DNA of 31,417 nt, taken from Porphyromonadaceae bacterium UBA7087. GTDB lineage: Bacteria; Bacteroidota; Bacteroidia; Bacteroidales; Muribaculaceae. The translations under genes and the position numbers were made by a program. Numbering within the stretch: position 1 is the first letter of the stretch; each line of letters opens with the position of its first letter. The stretch lies in the NCBI GenBank assembly GCA_002493515.1, contig DKYZ01000043.1, forward strand, positions 1 to 31,417, given 5' to 3'. Below are positions 1-7,050 of this stretch, piece after piece. The notes under the pieces were generated by a model that saw nothing but the letters and a program-made list of their open reading frames with translations, ran no database searches and had not been told where the DNA came from.

Positions 1-1
1 C

Positions 2-1333
2 GACAGCGAAATCGCCGAACTCGATGGCTATGTCGCCTCTATGCGCCGTCTTGCCAACTCAGCGCTTCTCCGTGGACTGCGCGGTGAGCCGCTGCGGTCG
101 GAGAGCATGGTGCTTCAGAAGCGCAACGGCTACGCGCAGGTCTACAAATACTGGCTGCTGCTTCAAAAGGGCATTGAACTTTTCGAGGGCGCAAACGCTA
201 TCGGTGTACGCCCGATTTGGGAATTGTACGAACTTTGGTGCTTCCTGAAAATGCGGCAGATGACAGCCGACATTCTCGGTCTGCATTTCGACAACCCCGA
301 AGAAATCACCGGAAATCCCATGCCAATGGTGAAGCCTTTCGAGGACAACAATCAGGAACATACGGTTGAGTATCATTGCGCAGACGGCTCTGACGTCCGG
401 CTGCACTATCAGCACACATATAGCCGCAAGACAGGCGAAGTGCATACGGCCACCACCGAAAACCGTCCCGACATCGTGCTTACCGTTGTCAAGCCCGATG
501 GATTCGAGCTGACTTATCTTTTCGATGCTAAGTATCGACTGCTCGATGATAACAAGCTCAACAGAGAAGACCGCGAGGAATACGATGCGAGCGGAGGTGC
601 CGACACACCTCCGGCTGACGCGATAAACCAGATGCACCGCTACCGCGATGCCATCTATTATGGCTCAGACCGCTTCACTCATGCCGCCAAGGAAATAATC
701 GGCGGCTACATACTGTTTCCCGGACGCGGACACAACGAAGAGGTGCGCAAGCGTTTCTTCTATCAAAGTATCGAAACGGTCAACATCGGGGCGTTCCCAC
801 TGTTGCCCGATGCATCCGATCCCTCGAACGAGGGCTCTTTGCTGTTTGAATTTCTCACGAAAATTCTCACCGCTCCGTCAGTCGCCGACCATATCCAGGA
901 CGCGATTCCCCAAAAGGGACTCAGGTATGTGACTACCGAGCAGCCAGCGCCTCAAGACCTTGTCCTTGTCGGTTACTACAAGACAGAACAATTGCCTATT
1001 ATCAAGGAGCAACGTCTTTACTACGTTCCGGCGGCACTCGGCAAAGGCTCAATCAATCTCGTGTCAGGCTTCGAGAAAACAAAGTATCTCCTGCTCCACC
1101 ACGACAAGGAGCGAGTGCTTGTACGTCTCAAAGGCGATGGTCCGAAGTTCTATCCCAAGACTGCGCTTGAAAGCATGGGCTTTGCTCCCTCCGGCGACTA
1201 CTACCTCGGCTTCGGGATAAACGATTTCACGCCCGTTCCCGGCATAGACCCAAACGCCTACGAAATAGAGCGCAAAGGTCAGCAGCGTTATACTCCCTAT
1301 TTCACAACCATAAATAAGTTAAAAAATAAATGA
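2..1333 (+). CDS. DUF2357/DUF524 PD-(D/E)XK nuclease-like protein, 5' truncated by window edge
   Basis: The reading frame is open from base 2, so the true start lies outside the window; an internal ATG at 41 is not the natural start. The protein resembles the DUF2357/DUF524 family, McrC-like nuclease subunits that usually pair with an McrB-like AAA+ GTPase/ATPase in modification-dependent restriction. The nuclease core is visible: a PDIVL strand (Asp codon near 470) followed by FDAKYR (Asp near 524, Lys near 530), which fits the PD-(D/E)XK signature. The C-terminal half (about 900-1330) resembles the EVE/PUA-like tail seen in some relatives, but I am unsure of that. The partner ATPase would be expected just upstream. 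The Fic gene follows 45 bp downstream on the same strand, so they may be co-transcribed. The role in DNA defence is inferred from family and context. Confidence 0.75.
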   Translation, partial: DSEIAELDGYVASMRRLANSALLRGLRGEPLRSESMVLQKRNGYAQVYKYWLLLQKGIELFEGANAIGVRPIWELYELWCFLKMRQMTADILGLHFDNPEEITGNPMPMVKPFEDNNQEHTVEYHCADGSDVRLHYQHTYSRKTGEVHTATTENRPDIVLTVVKPDGFELTYLFDAKYRLLDDNKLNREDREEYDASGGADTPPADAINQMHRYRDAIYYGSDRFTHAAKEIIGGYILFPGRGHNEEVRKRFFYQSIETVNIGAFPLLPDASDPSNEGSLLFEFLTKILTAPSVADHIQDAIPQKGLRYVTTEQPAPQDLVLVGYYKTEQLPIIKEQRLYYVPAALGKGSINLVSGFEKTKYLLLHHDKERVLVRLKGDGPKFYPKTALESMGFAPSGDYYLGFGINDFTPVPGIDPNAYEIERKGQQRYTPYFTTINKLKNK

Positions 1334-1378
1334 ATTATACAAATATTCGCAATCACAACAGAAAGGAAAGCGATCAAT

Positions 1379-2488
1379 ATGGCATTCGAAGATAAGTATA
1401 AGGAGTTTGAGCAATACCTGACTTCCGGGGAACCGGGAGTGGAGGAACGCGCGCGGAACTGGTCGATGGCGATTGGTTTGCAGGATGTTGACAGATTGAA
1501 GCCGTCGGAATTTCTGCTTGAACAGGCAAAAGCGAATATCGAGGGTAAAATCTCAAGCGAAGAAGTCAGCAAACGGCTTGAGGAGTATTACAGCCAGAAA
1601 TCAGTTCGGGAGAAAGCGGAAGCCGATGGGACCTTTGAGGCGGACAGAGTGGCAGACCGAATCAATCTTCTTTTGGCAGAGAGGGCTTTTACGTTCTCCC
1701 CTATGGAGCTGTCGCGCATACATGGTTTTCTTTTCAAGGGTGTTTTGCCAGATGCCGGGCAGTTCCGCACTTACAATATTACAAAAAATCAGTGGATTCT
1801 TGACGGCGGTACCATCAGCTATGGTAGTGCGGGGGCTTTGTCGGAACTTCTGAATTATGACTTCGGCGAGGAAAAAAAGTTTGATTACGGCACAGTATCT
1901 TCTGCCGAGGCCATAAGCCATATCGGTCGATTCATTTCAGGTATATGGCAGATTCACGCTTTTGGCGAAGGCAACACCCGCACAACAGCGGTATTTCTTA
2001 TAAACTATCTCAGAAGTTTTGGATTCGATGTGAATAACGAGAGCTTTGAGAAACATTCATGGTTCTTCCGCAATGCCTTAGTCCGTTCTCAATACGAGAA
2101 TATACCGAAAGGAATCCATCGCACCTTCGAGCCGATGGAGCGGTTTATGAATTTTGCCGTGTTCGGCATCCCTGCCGACCTCCGTAACCGAACACTGCAT
2201 ATCCGTTGGAATGAGCCATTACGACAGAATGGCGTTTCGAATGAAACTAAACGCCAAAATGACGTTTTGGAAACACCATTGTCGTTTAGTGAACGGCTCT
2301 CGTTGAAAGAAATGGCTGTGATACGCCTTATAGCGTCAGACTCAAAAATTTCAATAGCTTCCATAACCGATAAAACGGGGCTGTCAAGGCGCACCGTCGA
2401 CAGAATCATCGCCGCTTTAAAAGACAAGAGCATACTCGTCAGAGAAGGTGCCAAAAATAATGCTACTTGGATAATCAACTTTTCGTAA
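1379..2488 (+). CDS. Fic family AMPylase-like protein with N-terminal VbhA-like helix and C-terminal winged helix
   Basis: 369 residues. Fic enzymes usually transfer AMP from ATP onto protein hydroxyls. The active-site loop is HAFGEGNTR at residues 193-201: catalytic His193, Phe195, acidic Glu197, Gly198-Asn199 and Arg201 are present, but the usual proline after His is alanine. Residues about 40-72 form a helix containing an EG pair (55-56), reminiscent of the VbhA-type antitoxin helix fused to many Bacteroidetes Fic proteins. The Ser/Thr four residues before that Glu is Lys51 here, so inhibition by this helix is uncertain. Residues 303-369 form a winged helix (SRRTVDR recognition helix), suggesting DNA binding or autoregulation. 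The ATG at 1379 is preceded by an A/G-rich stretch (1361-1370). The 3' end overlaps the convergent metallophosphoesterase ORF by 72 bp. Confidence 0.88.
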   Translation: MAFEDKYKEFEQYLTSGEPGVEERARNWSMAIGLQDVDRLKPSEFLLEQAKANIEGKISSEEVSKRLEEYYSQKSVREKAEADGTFEADRVADRINLLLAERAFTFSPMELSRIHGFLFKGVLPDAGQFRTYNITKNQWILDGGTISYGSAGALSELLNYDFGEEKKFDYGTVSSAEAISHIGRFISGIWQIHAFGEGNTRTTAVFLINYLRSFGFDVNNESFEKHSWFFRNALVRSQYENIPKGIHRTFEPMERFMNFAVFGIPADLRNRTLHIRWNEPLRQNGVSNETKRQNDVLETPLSFSERLSLKEMAVIRLIASDSKISIASITDKTGLSRRTVDRIIAALKDKSILVREGAKNNATWIINFS

Positions 2489-3256
2489 CCATATATCATA
2501 TTTCATGGCGAAGAAGTTTGAGATACGGAACAGTACGGCTAAGTTTCCGATTTCCAGAGGATTACTGACGAGGCGAGTGTTGCCGATTGTCAGGTCTTTT
2601 GTATGGTGTGAGTGGCCGTAGATCCATGCCGAGATTCGGCTGTCGGCTATGTAGTTGCCGAGTTCGGTGGCATATGCGGCGTTTAGGACATCGCCTTTAT
2701 GCCGACCATCGATGGCGGCGAATGTGGGAAGATGGTGAGTGACAACCACAATCTTCTCCGCATCGCTTTCGCTTACAGCCTTTTCAATGAAGGCGAGGTT
2801 TCGTTCAAATTCATCGTTGATGTTTTGGGGAATCAGGCGATGTTTGTTGTAGAGAATCTGGGCGTAGTCGTTCATGCCACTTTGAATTGCCATTTCGTCA
2901 ACTGGCGGTATTCTCGACCAGAGCGTTGAAAGTATGAAGTCAACGTTGTCTACGCGCACCACCTTATTGTGATAATAGCCGACATTCGGCAAAAACATCT
3001 TTTGCCAGCTCGCGCTACGAGCCGCTATGTCGCCGTTATTGTAGAATTCATGGTTGCCGGCTATCATCAGAACCTGACGATAGTTTTCCGATGCCCATTT
3101 CCAGAATCTGAGATGCGAAATCGTGGTGTCAACAAGATAGCCGATGTCTCCGGCTATGACGAGGACATCTCCGACCGGTTCAAGCGGCAGCGACTTCATG
3201 AAGCGCATATTCTCATGAAATTCCATGTGGAGGTCGGAGCAATATTGAATCTTCAT
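2417..3256 (-). CDS. Calcineurin-like metallophosphoesterase, third gene of an AbiE-type operon
   Basis: 279 residues from the preferred start. Metal-binding motifs of the superfamily are all visible: SDLH near the N-terminus, AGDIG, GNHEFY, VTHHLP and GHSHH, so a two-metal phosphoesterase active site looks complete. The substrate is unknown. I chose the ATG at 3256 because it overlaps the AbiEii stop codon as ATGA and gives the conserved MKIQYCSDLH start; a 6-residue longer start at 3274 is also open. Up to the SNPL segment the protein resembles a compact Bacteroidetes family of about 250 residues. The last roughly 45 residues diverge and read antisense through the Fic 3' end, so the natural C-terminus may have been replaced or frameshifted. 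Coupling to the toxin gene suggests co-expression; a role in the toxin system is inference. Confidence 0.85.
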   Translation of the reverse strand: MKIQYCSDLHMEFHENMRFMKSLPLEPVGDVLVIAGDIGYLVDTTISHLRFWKWASENYRQVLMIAGNHEFYNNGDIAARSASWQKMFLPNVGYYHNKVVRVDNVDFILSTLWSRIPPVDEMAIQSGMNDYAQILYNKHRLIPQNINDEFERNLAFIEKAVSESDAEKIVVVTHHLPTFAAIDGRHKGDVLNAAYATELGNYIADSRISAWIYGHSHHTKDLTIGNTRLVSNPLEIGNLAVLFRISNFFAMKYDIWLRKVDYPSSIIFGTFSDEYALVF

Positions 3257-4113
3257 TCTTTTAGATCGTCGCAATATGGTTTTACAAAGGTGACTATCAC
3301 AGTCATTACCTCCTGAAATGTCAGCGGATTCTCTATCGGAGTCTTATTACAGTAGGCGTTCCATCGCTTTTCAAGAGTCGCATCATTCATAAATTCCGAG
3401 GAAAATACCGTATCGCAGGCAGAGAAATCTGTATTACGATTTTCAAATGTCGCCAGGATTGCTTCCGACAGAGTGTTCCCATCAAAACCATGAGCCGTGA
3501 TGATACGGTACAGGTCGAAATAGTCTTTCATCCGGCTATTGAACACACTTTTCTCAACAATAGTCTGAAACTTCTCGGCAACAACCGTTTCCAATGAGTA
3601 TGCGGTAATTCGGGGATTCACCATTTCTCCTATAATAGTCGGGTATGCCATTATGACAGGACTGGGGGTTATTACATCGCCAAAGCCGATGTCAAATGTC
3701 AATTCCTTCTTGATTGTATCGAGAAATCCAACGACCGTAATCCTTACACCCGGATATTTGCGCTCAACGGCAATATCCGATGCCTCAACGCTATCCGGTA
3801 AAAATCTCACGCCGTCATCATCGACATTCAGTAAGGCTATTTCCTTAAATGCCGCAACGATAGCCTCCTTGTCGTTGCTGATATGGGTTCCCATGAAATC
3901 GACATCCAATGTCGGCCTCGGCAAAAACTCATCATACGCATAGAGCAGCGCACCACCCTTTAGAATGAAGTTGTTGCAATATTTGCTCTCGGATAACCTA
4001 TACAGGAACCGTTCCTGCATATACCTCACAAGCAATTGCTGATAACGGCGGTTGTCATGGTCGCTCAGATTTAGAAGTCTGACTTTAAGCGAATGCGCGA
4101 TATTCTTTGCCAT
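3253..4113 (-). CDS. AbiEii/AbiGii-type nucleotidyltransferase toxin
   Basis: 286 residues. It carries hallmarks of the AbiEii family (type IV toxin-antitoxin, DUF1814-type nucleotidyltransferase): LKGGALL at residues 51-57, a DVD pair at 70-72 as metal ligands, DIGFGD at 141-146, and EKFQ...SRMKDYFDLY at 180-202. In characterised AbiE systems the toxin blocks growth and gives phage abortive infection, and some relatives modify tRNA ends; which applies here cannot be read from sequence. The ATG shares one base with the antitoxin stop (TAATG at 4115-4111), and its own TGA overlaps the phosphoesterase start (ATGA at 3256-3253). The three genes are therefore one translationally coupled unit. No motif is missing, so it is probably active. 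Confidence 0.88.
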   Translation of the reverse strand: MAKNIAHSLKVRLLNLSDHDNRRYQQLLVRYMQERFLYRLSESKYCNNFILKGGALLYAYDEFLPRPTLDVDFMGTHISNDKEAIVAAFKEIALLNVDDDGVRFLPDSVEASDIAVERKYPGVRITVVGFLDTIKKELTFDIGFGDVITPSPVIMAYPTIIGEMVNPRITAYSLETVVAEKFQTIVEKSVFNSRMKDYFDLYRIITAHGFDGNTLSEAILATFENRNTDFSACDTVFSSEFMNDATLEKRWNAYCNKTPIENPLTFQEVMTVIVTFVKPYCDDLKE

Positions 4114-4676
4114 TATATTTTCACATCAAGATAGTTTGACAATAGATTATAGACCCGGAGTTGCTTGGCGTATTGTGACAACAGACTCAGATTCTTTTGC
4201 GGATAACTCAGATAAGAGTTCAGAATCTCTGCCATAACATCAATGCCGATTTTATTGCGATACTTTATAGCATCGCAAAGACACCGCTCGCGGTCATAGA
4301 TGGCTACTTCGATTCCTTCAATTGGCGCTTTAGAACGCCCGATTTCCAGAAGCTCGTACTTCTGATAAACAAGAGTAATGTCTATTGCTTCCGGCAACCT
4401 TACCCTGCGTTTCCTGCCGATGGCAACATAGTATGAATCCGGGATTTGAGTGGTCATACCGTAATGATGCCATGCCGAGTATAGGCACAGAATCCCACCC
4501 GGTACGATTGCATCCATATCAATCATTCCACCGGCAAGAGTGTCAAAAGTGGCATAAACGCCATTACGCACCTTGACAATCTCGCCCTCTCGTGCATCTC
4601 TAAGTATTCCGCGATAGGAGCGGCTTCCTCTGACCGGAATAATGAATCCGTCCTTTTGAGGTTCTTCTTTATTCAT
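4113..4676 (-). CDS. AbiEi-type antitoxin/transcriptional repressor
   Basis: 187 residues immediately upstream of the AbiEii toxin with a 1-bp overlap. The N-terminal part (about 10-50: SYRGILRDAREGEIVKVRNG) fits the winged-helix AbiEi antitoxin domain. The rest (LCLYSAWHHYGM, then RERCLCDAIKYRNKIGIDVMAEIL) fits the AbiEi C-terminal domain, in which LCLYSA and DRERCLCDAI are typical. Known AbiEi proteins neutralise AbiEii without direct binding and repress their own promoter through inverted repeats. Here the -7 box TAACTTTG ends only 4 bases before the ATG, so the mRNA may be nearly leaderless. Imperfect inverted repeats flank the promoter spacer and are a plausible autorepression operator. 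Confidence 0.85.
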   Translation of the reverse strand: MNKEEPQKDGFIIPVRGSRSYRGILRDAREGEIVKVRNGVYATFDTLAGGMIDMDAIVPGGILCLYSAWHHYGMTTQIPDSYYVAIGRKRRVRLPEAIDITLVYQKYELLEIGRSKAPIEGIEVAIYDRERCLCDAIKYRNKIGIDVMAEILNSYLSYPQKNLSLLSQYAKQLRVYNLLSNYLDVKI

Positions 4677-5080
4677 AGCACAAAGTTACGGCATTTATGT
4701 GAATTAGCCGAACATTTTTGCAAATTATTTTGATGAGCTACATCAGAAAGGCCGATTCCCATATAGGATATTCCCCTGAAAATGGATAACTTTGAAGATA
4801 CAGAAACACAGGCCCGGGAGGGTCTGGAAAGCGAGTTTTAGAAAGGAGACACGGAGCGAATCCGGGATTCTGTACCCGAAAATCTACAATCCATTGAGCG
4901 ACAAGACTGCTCGCAGAGAATCCACGCCTCACACGTGTTGAGCTTGCCGAAAAAGTCGGCATAACGGAGAATGGGGTGAAGAAGATCATCACCAACATGA
5001 AAGCCATCGGATGGATTGAGCGCATGGAAGCAATAAGACCGGTCGCGACAGACAGTGCAAAAGATGTACATTTACTTTCT
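4677..5080. other. Intergenic stretch with gene remnants between the AbiE operon and the TPR regulator
   Basis: No intact gene is visible in this roughly 500-base gap. It contains the abiE promoter at its left end, the decayed winged-helix coding remnant (4898-5107), a 21-base GC-rich motif (4808-4828) that recurs with one base missing at 17231-17250, and the promoter of the next gene at its right end. The short minus-strand ORFs across 4738-5071 lack coding character and overlap the remnant antisense. Confidence 0.5.
4681..4713 (-). promoter_or_regulatory. Promoter and possible operator of the abiE-like operon
   Basis: On the minus strand the Bacteroidetes -7 box TAACTTTG occupies 4688-4681, with TTCG at 4712-4709 as a weak -33 box and 20 bases between. 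The arms GTTCGGC (4713-4707) and GCCGTAAC (4692-4685) form an inverted repeat with one bulged base around the spacer, a likely site for the AbiEi repressor. The antitoxin ATG is at 4676, so the transcript would have almost no leader. Confidence 0.55.
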
Positions 5081-5107
5081 GCTTTGTCTATGAGAAAAAA
5101 GTATTAA
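4898..5107 (+). pseudogene. Remnant of a C-terminal winged-helix domain (AlbA_2/RecG-like ATP-binding protein type)
   Basis: In one plus-strand frame the segment reads as a helix-turn-helix: LTRVELAEKVGITENGVKK, then IITNMKAIGWIER, ending in a stop near 5107. This closely resembles the C-terminal HTH found in Bacteroidetes schlafen/AlbA_2-type ATP-binding proteins. An in-frame TGA at 4895-4897 lies directly before it and no start or N-terminal domain is present, so it is a leftover 3' end rather than a gene. It suggests an earlier accessory gene here was mostly deleted. Assignment is by eye and moderately sure. Confidence 0.5.
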
Positions 5108-5112
5108 CTTTG
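5083..5112 (+). promoter_or_regulatory. Promoter of the TPR/HTH regulator gene
   Basis: A near-perfect Bacteroidetes promoter: -33 box TTTG at 5083-5086, 18 bases, then -7 box TAACTTTG at 5105-5112. The start codon at 5202 leaves a leader of about 80 bases. The promoter overlaps the end of the decayed winged-helix remnant. Confidence 0.65.
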
Positions 5113-5201
5113 CGCCAGCAAACCCGACAGTGGATAAAACCGGACTTTCTCCAGGCAAAAAACGCGTCGAGTTCAAACCCATCAATAGTTGAGGCCATAA
5201 T

Positions 5202-6842
5202 ATGAGACGAATTATAGCAGCCATAATTCTCATGGTGACGGGAATCGCGGCACATGATGCCGCCGCGTTTGTGCGCGAGCCCAGAGCCGACGTGCGGCTT
5301 GACAGCGCTTTCTCTAAGGGGGAGAGAGCGATGGACCGCGGTGACTGCACGGAAGGAATCAAACACTATATGGAGGCGGCAAACCTGTCGCACGAACAGA
5401 AGGAGCACGAAATGGAATTCCTGAGCCTGTATAATCTCGGAGTGGCATACTTCAGTCTGTACCGTAACGGAGAGGCCCTCGACTACTTCAGGAAAGCATA
5501 CCAGATCTGTATGGAAAACGATCTTGACCCGAAGCAGGAGGTGATGGTCCTCAACGGGCTTGCCGGAGTCTTCTTCGAGCAGCAGGAATACGACAAGGCA
5601 CGTAAGCTCGTGGAGAAGGCATATAACCTCGCTATCAAGAACGGCATAACTTCACAAATGGAGACACTCGCCGCCGACATCGCCCTTATCTGCAACAAGG
5701 AGGGCAGATATGACGAGGCTGAGAGATTCATCCGGATATCCGACGGATATATCGCCGACACCGACCTCAAGACCAAGGGACGCAACATGACAATCCTCGC
5801 AGAGACGTATTTCTGCCAGGGGAAATATGACAAAGTGGAGGAAATCGCCGGGGAAATCCTCGCCAACACCCAGACCGCCGGCAACGACAGATCACTCGTA
5901 ATGACCTACCTCATACATATCTACACCGCAAAGGGGGATTACGCCAGGGCATATCCATATGTGGAGGATGCAAAAAGACTGTCGGGAATATCCAACAAGG
6001 AGTATGTCTTCGGGACACTTTCGGAGCTCTATGATAAAACAGGCGACTACCGCAAAGCACTGCTGATGAAGGACTCGGTGATATTCTACCAGGACAGCGT
6101 GTCGAAGATAAACAACCGACGGCTTCTGGAAGGCGCCAACACCCAGCTGGAGATAATGAAATACAAGGCCGACATGGAGAGCCGCATCGCCGAGCTTCAT
6201 GAGCGCTACCTGATATGGTGGTTTGTAGCGATAGTGAGCGTGCTCATTCTCATTATCACGATTGTGGTCATCAACAGGCAGAAAATGAAAATCCATCTGC
6301 GCCAGCAGCTGACCGAGACCGCCCTCGAAAAGGAGCAGAAGGAGAATCTCCTCAACCAGGAGCGCATCCGTGAGACCGAGCTGATAGCGACCCACCAGAA
6401 AGAGATGATGCAAAAGGAGATCGAGCTGAAGGGGCGTGAGCTTGCTGCAACCGCCATGTTCGTCACTTCCCGCAATGAACTGATAGAGGATATCGCGAAA
6501 AAACTTGAGGAGATAAACAACCGCCACAATATCGCGGAGATCGGGAGCCTCGGAATCTCCCTGAGACAACAGCTGAGAACCTCGGCCGACCAGGAGAACA
6601 TGGTAGTGAACTTCGAGGCTGCCGACCCTGATTTCGCCAGAAGGGTTCTCGAGCGGCATCCGGCACTGCTTGACAGCGACGTGCGTTTCCTGTCGTATGT
6701 GAGGATGAATATGCAGACCAAGGATATCGCCGCCCTGCTCAACATCACCCCCGACTCATGCAAGCGACGCAAGATACGACTCAGCAAAAAGCTCGGACTC
6801 GAGAGCTCATCCGAGCTTTACAGCCATATCCTGGGAATATGA
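5202..6842 (+). CDS. Membrane-anchored TPR transcriptional regulator with C-terminal HTH
   Basis: 546 residues. An N-terminal signal sequence (1-22) is followed by tetratricopeptide repeats (about 33-300, presumably outside the cytoplasm), one transmembrane helix (about 337-357, YLIWWFVAIVSVLILIITIV), a charged coiled coil (about 360-440) and a C-terminal LuxR/sigma-4-like helix-turn-helix (about 495-540, TKDIAALLNITPDSCKRRK). This layout is a Bacteroidetes one-component regulator in which envelope TPRs sense a signal and the cytoplasmic HTH acts on DNA. Its own good promoter lies upstream. The next gene on the same strand, 208 bp away, encodes the giant secreted protein, whose promoter has tandem 11-bp repeats; control of that operon is likely but inferred. 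The minus-strand regulator near 17.7-19.5 kb has the same architecture. Confidence 0.85.
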   Translation: MRRIIAAIILMVTGIAAHDAAAFVREPRADVRLDSAFSKGERAMDRGDCTEGIKHYMEAANLSHEQKEHEMEFLSLYNLGVAYFSLYRNGEALDYFRKAYQICMENDLDPKQEVMVLNGLAGVFFEQQEYDKARKLVEKAYNLAIKNGITSQMETLAADIALICNKEGRYDEAERFIRISDGYIADTDLKTKGRNMTILAETYFCQGKYDKVEEIAGEILANTQTAGNDRSLVMTYLIHIYTAKGDYARAYPYVEDAKRLSGISNKEYVFGTLSELYDKTGDYRKALLMKDSVIFYQDSVSKINNRRLLEGANTQLEIMKYKADMESRIAELHERYLIWWFVAIVSVLILIITIVVINRQKMKIHLRQQLTETALEKEQKENLLNQERIRETELIATHQKEMMQKEIELKGRELAATAMFVTSRNELIEDIAKKLEEINNRHNIAEIGSLGISLRQQLRTSADQENMVVNFEAADPDFARRVLERHPALLDSDVRFLSYVRMNMQTKDIAALLNITPDSCKRRKIRLSKKLGLESSSELYSHILGI

Positions 6843-6955
6843 CCGCCCGGGGGGATGGAATTTTTCCGCGTGTCACAATGCCAAAATCGTAATATATCAT
6901 AGTCATAAAAGCCAGCTAATTTTAGCAATTTGCTCATATTTTTCATTTTAACATC

Positions 6956-7015
6956 TTTGTCACCCTTTTGTCACCCCCTGTTTTTTGACAGATTTGCCAT
7001 ATGTATCTAATTTTA
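6956..7015 (+). promoter_or_regulatory. Promoter with two 11-bp direct repeats upstream of the giant secreted protein
   Basis: Two tandem units TTTGTCACCCT (6956-6966) and TTTGTCACCCC (6967-6977) sit directly before a -33 box TTTG (6984-6987), followed after 20 bases by a -7 box TAATTTTA (7008-7015). The units are one helical turn apart, as expected for an activator binding one face of DNA beside RNA polymerase. The same plan occurs at 17548-17605 and 19680-19748. The likely reader is the TPR/HTH regulator encoded immediately upstream. Confidence 0.6.
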
Positions 7016-7050
7016 GGCCGGATTTTTAACTAACCTATAAAAAGACCGCT

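Noticed and set aside
59..637. 192-codon minus-strand ORF opposite the nuclease gene
   Set aside because: It is a shadow: the plus strand carries the clear PD-(D/E)XK motif and coding pattern.
5892..6659. 255-codon minus-strand ORF within the TPR regulator
   Set aside because: Antisense to the TPR, membrane-helix and coiled-coil coding sequence, with no independent start signals or domain.
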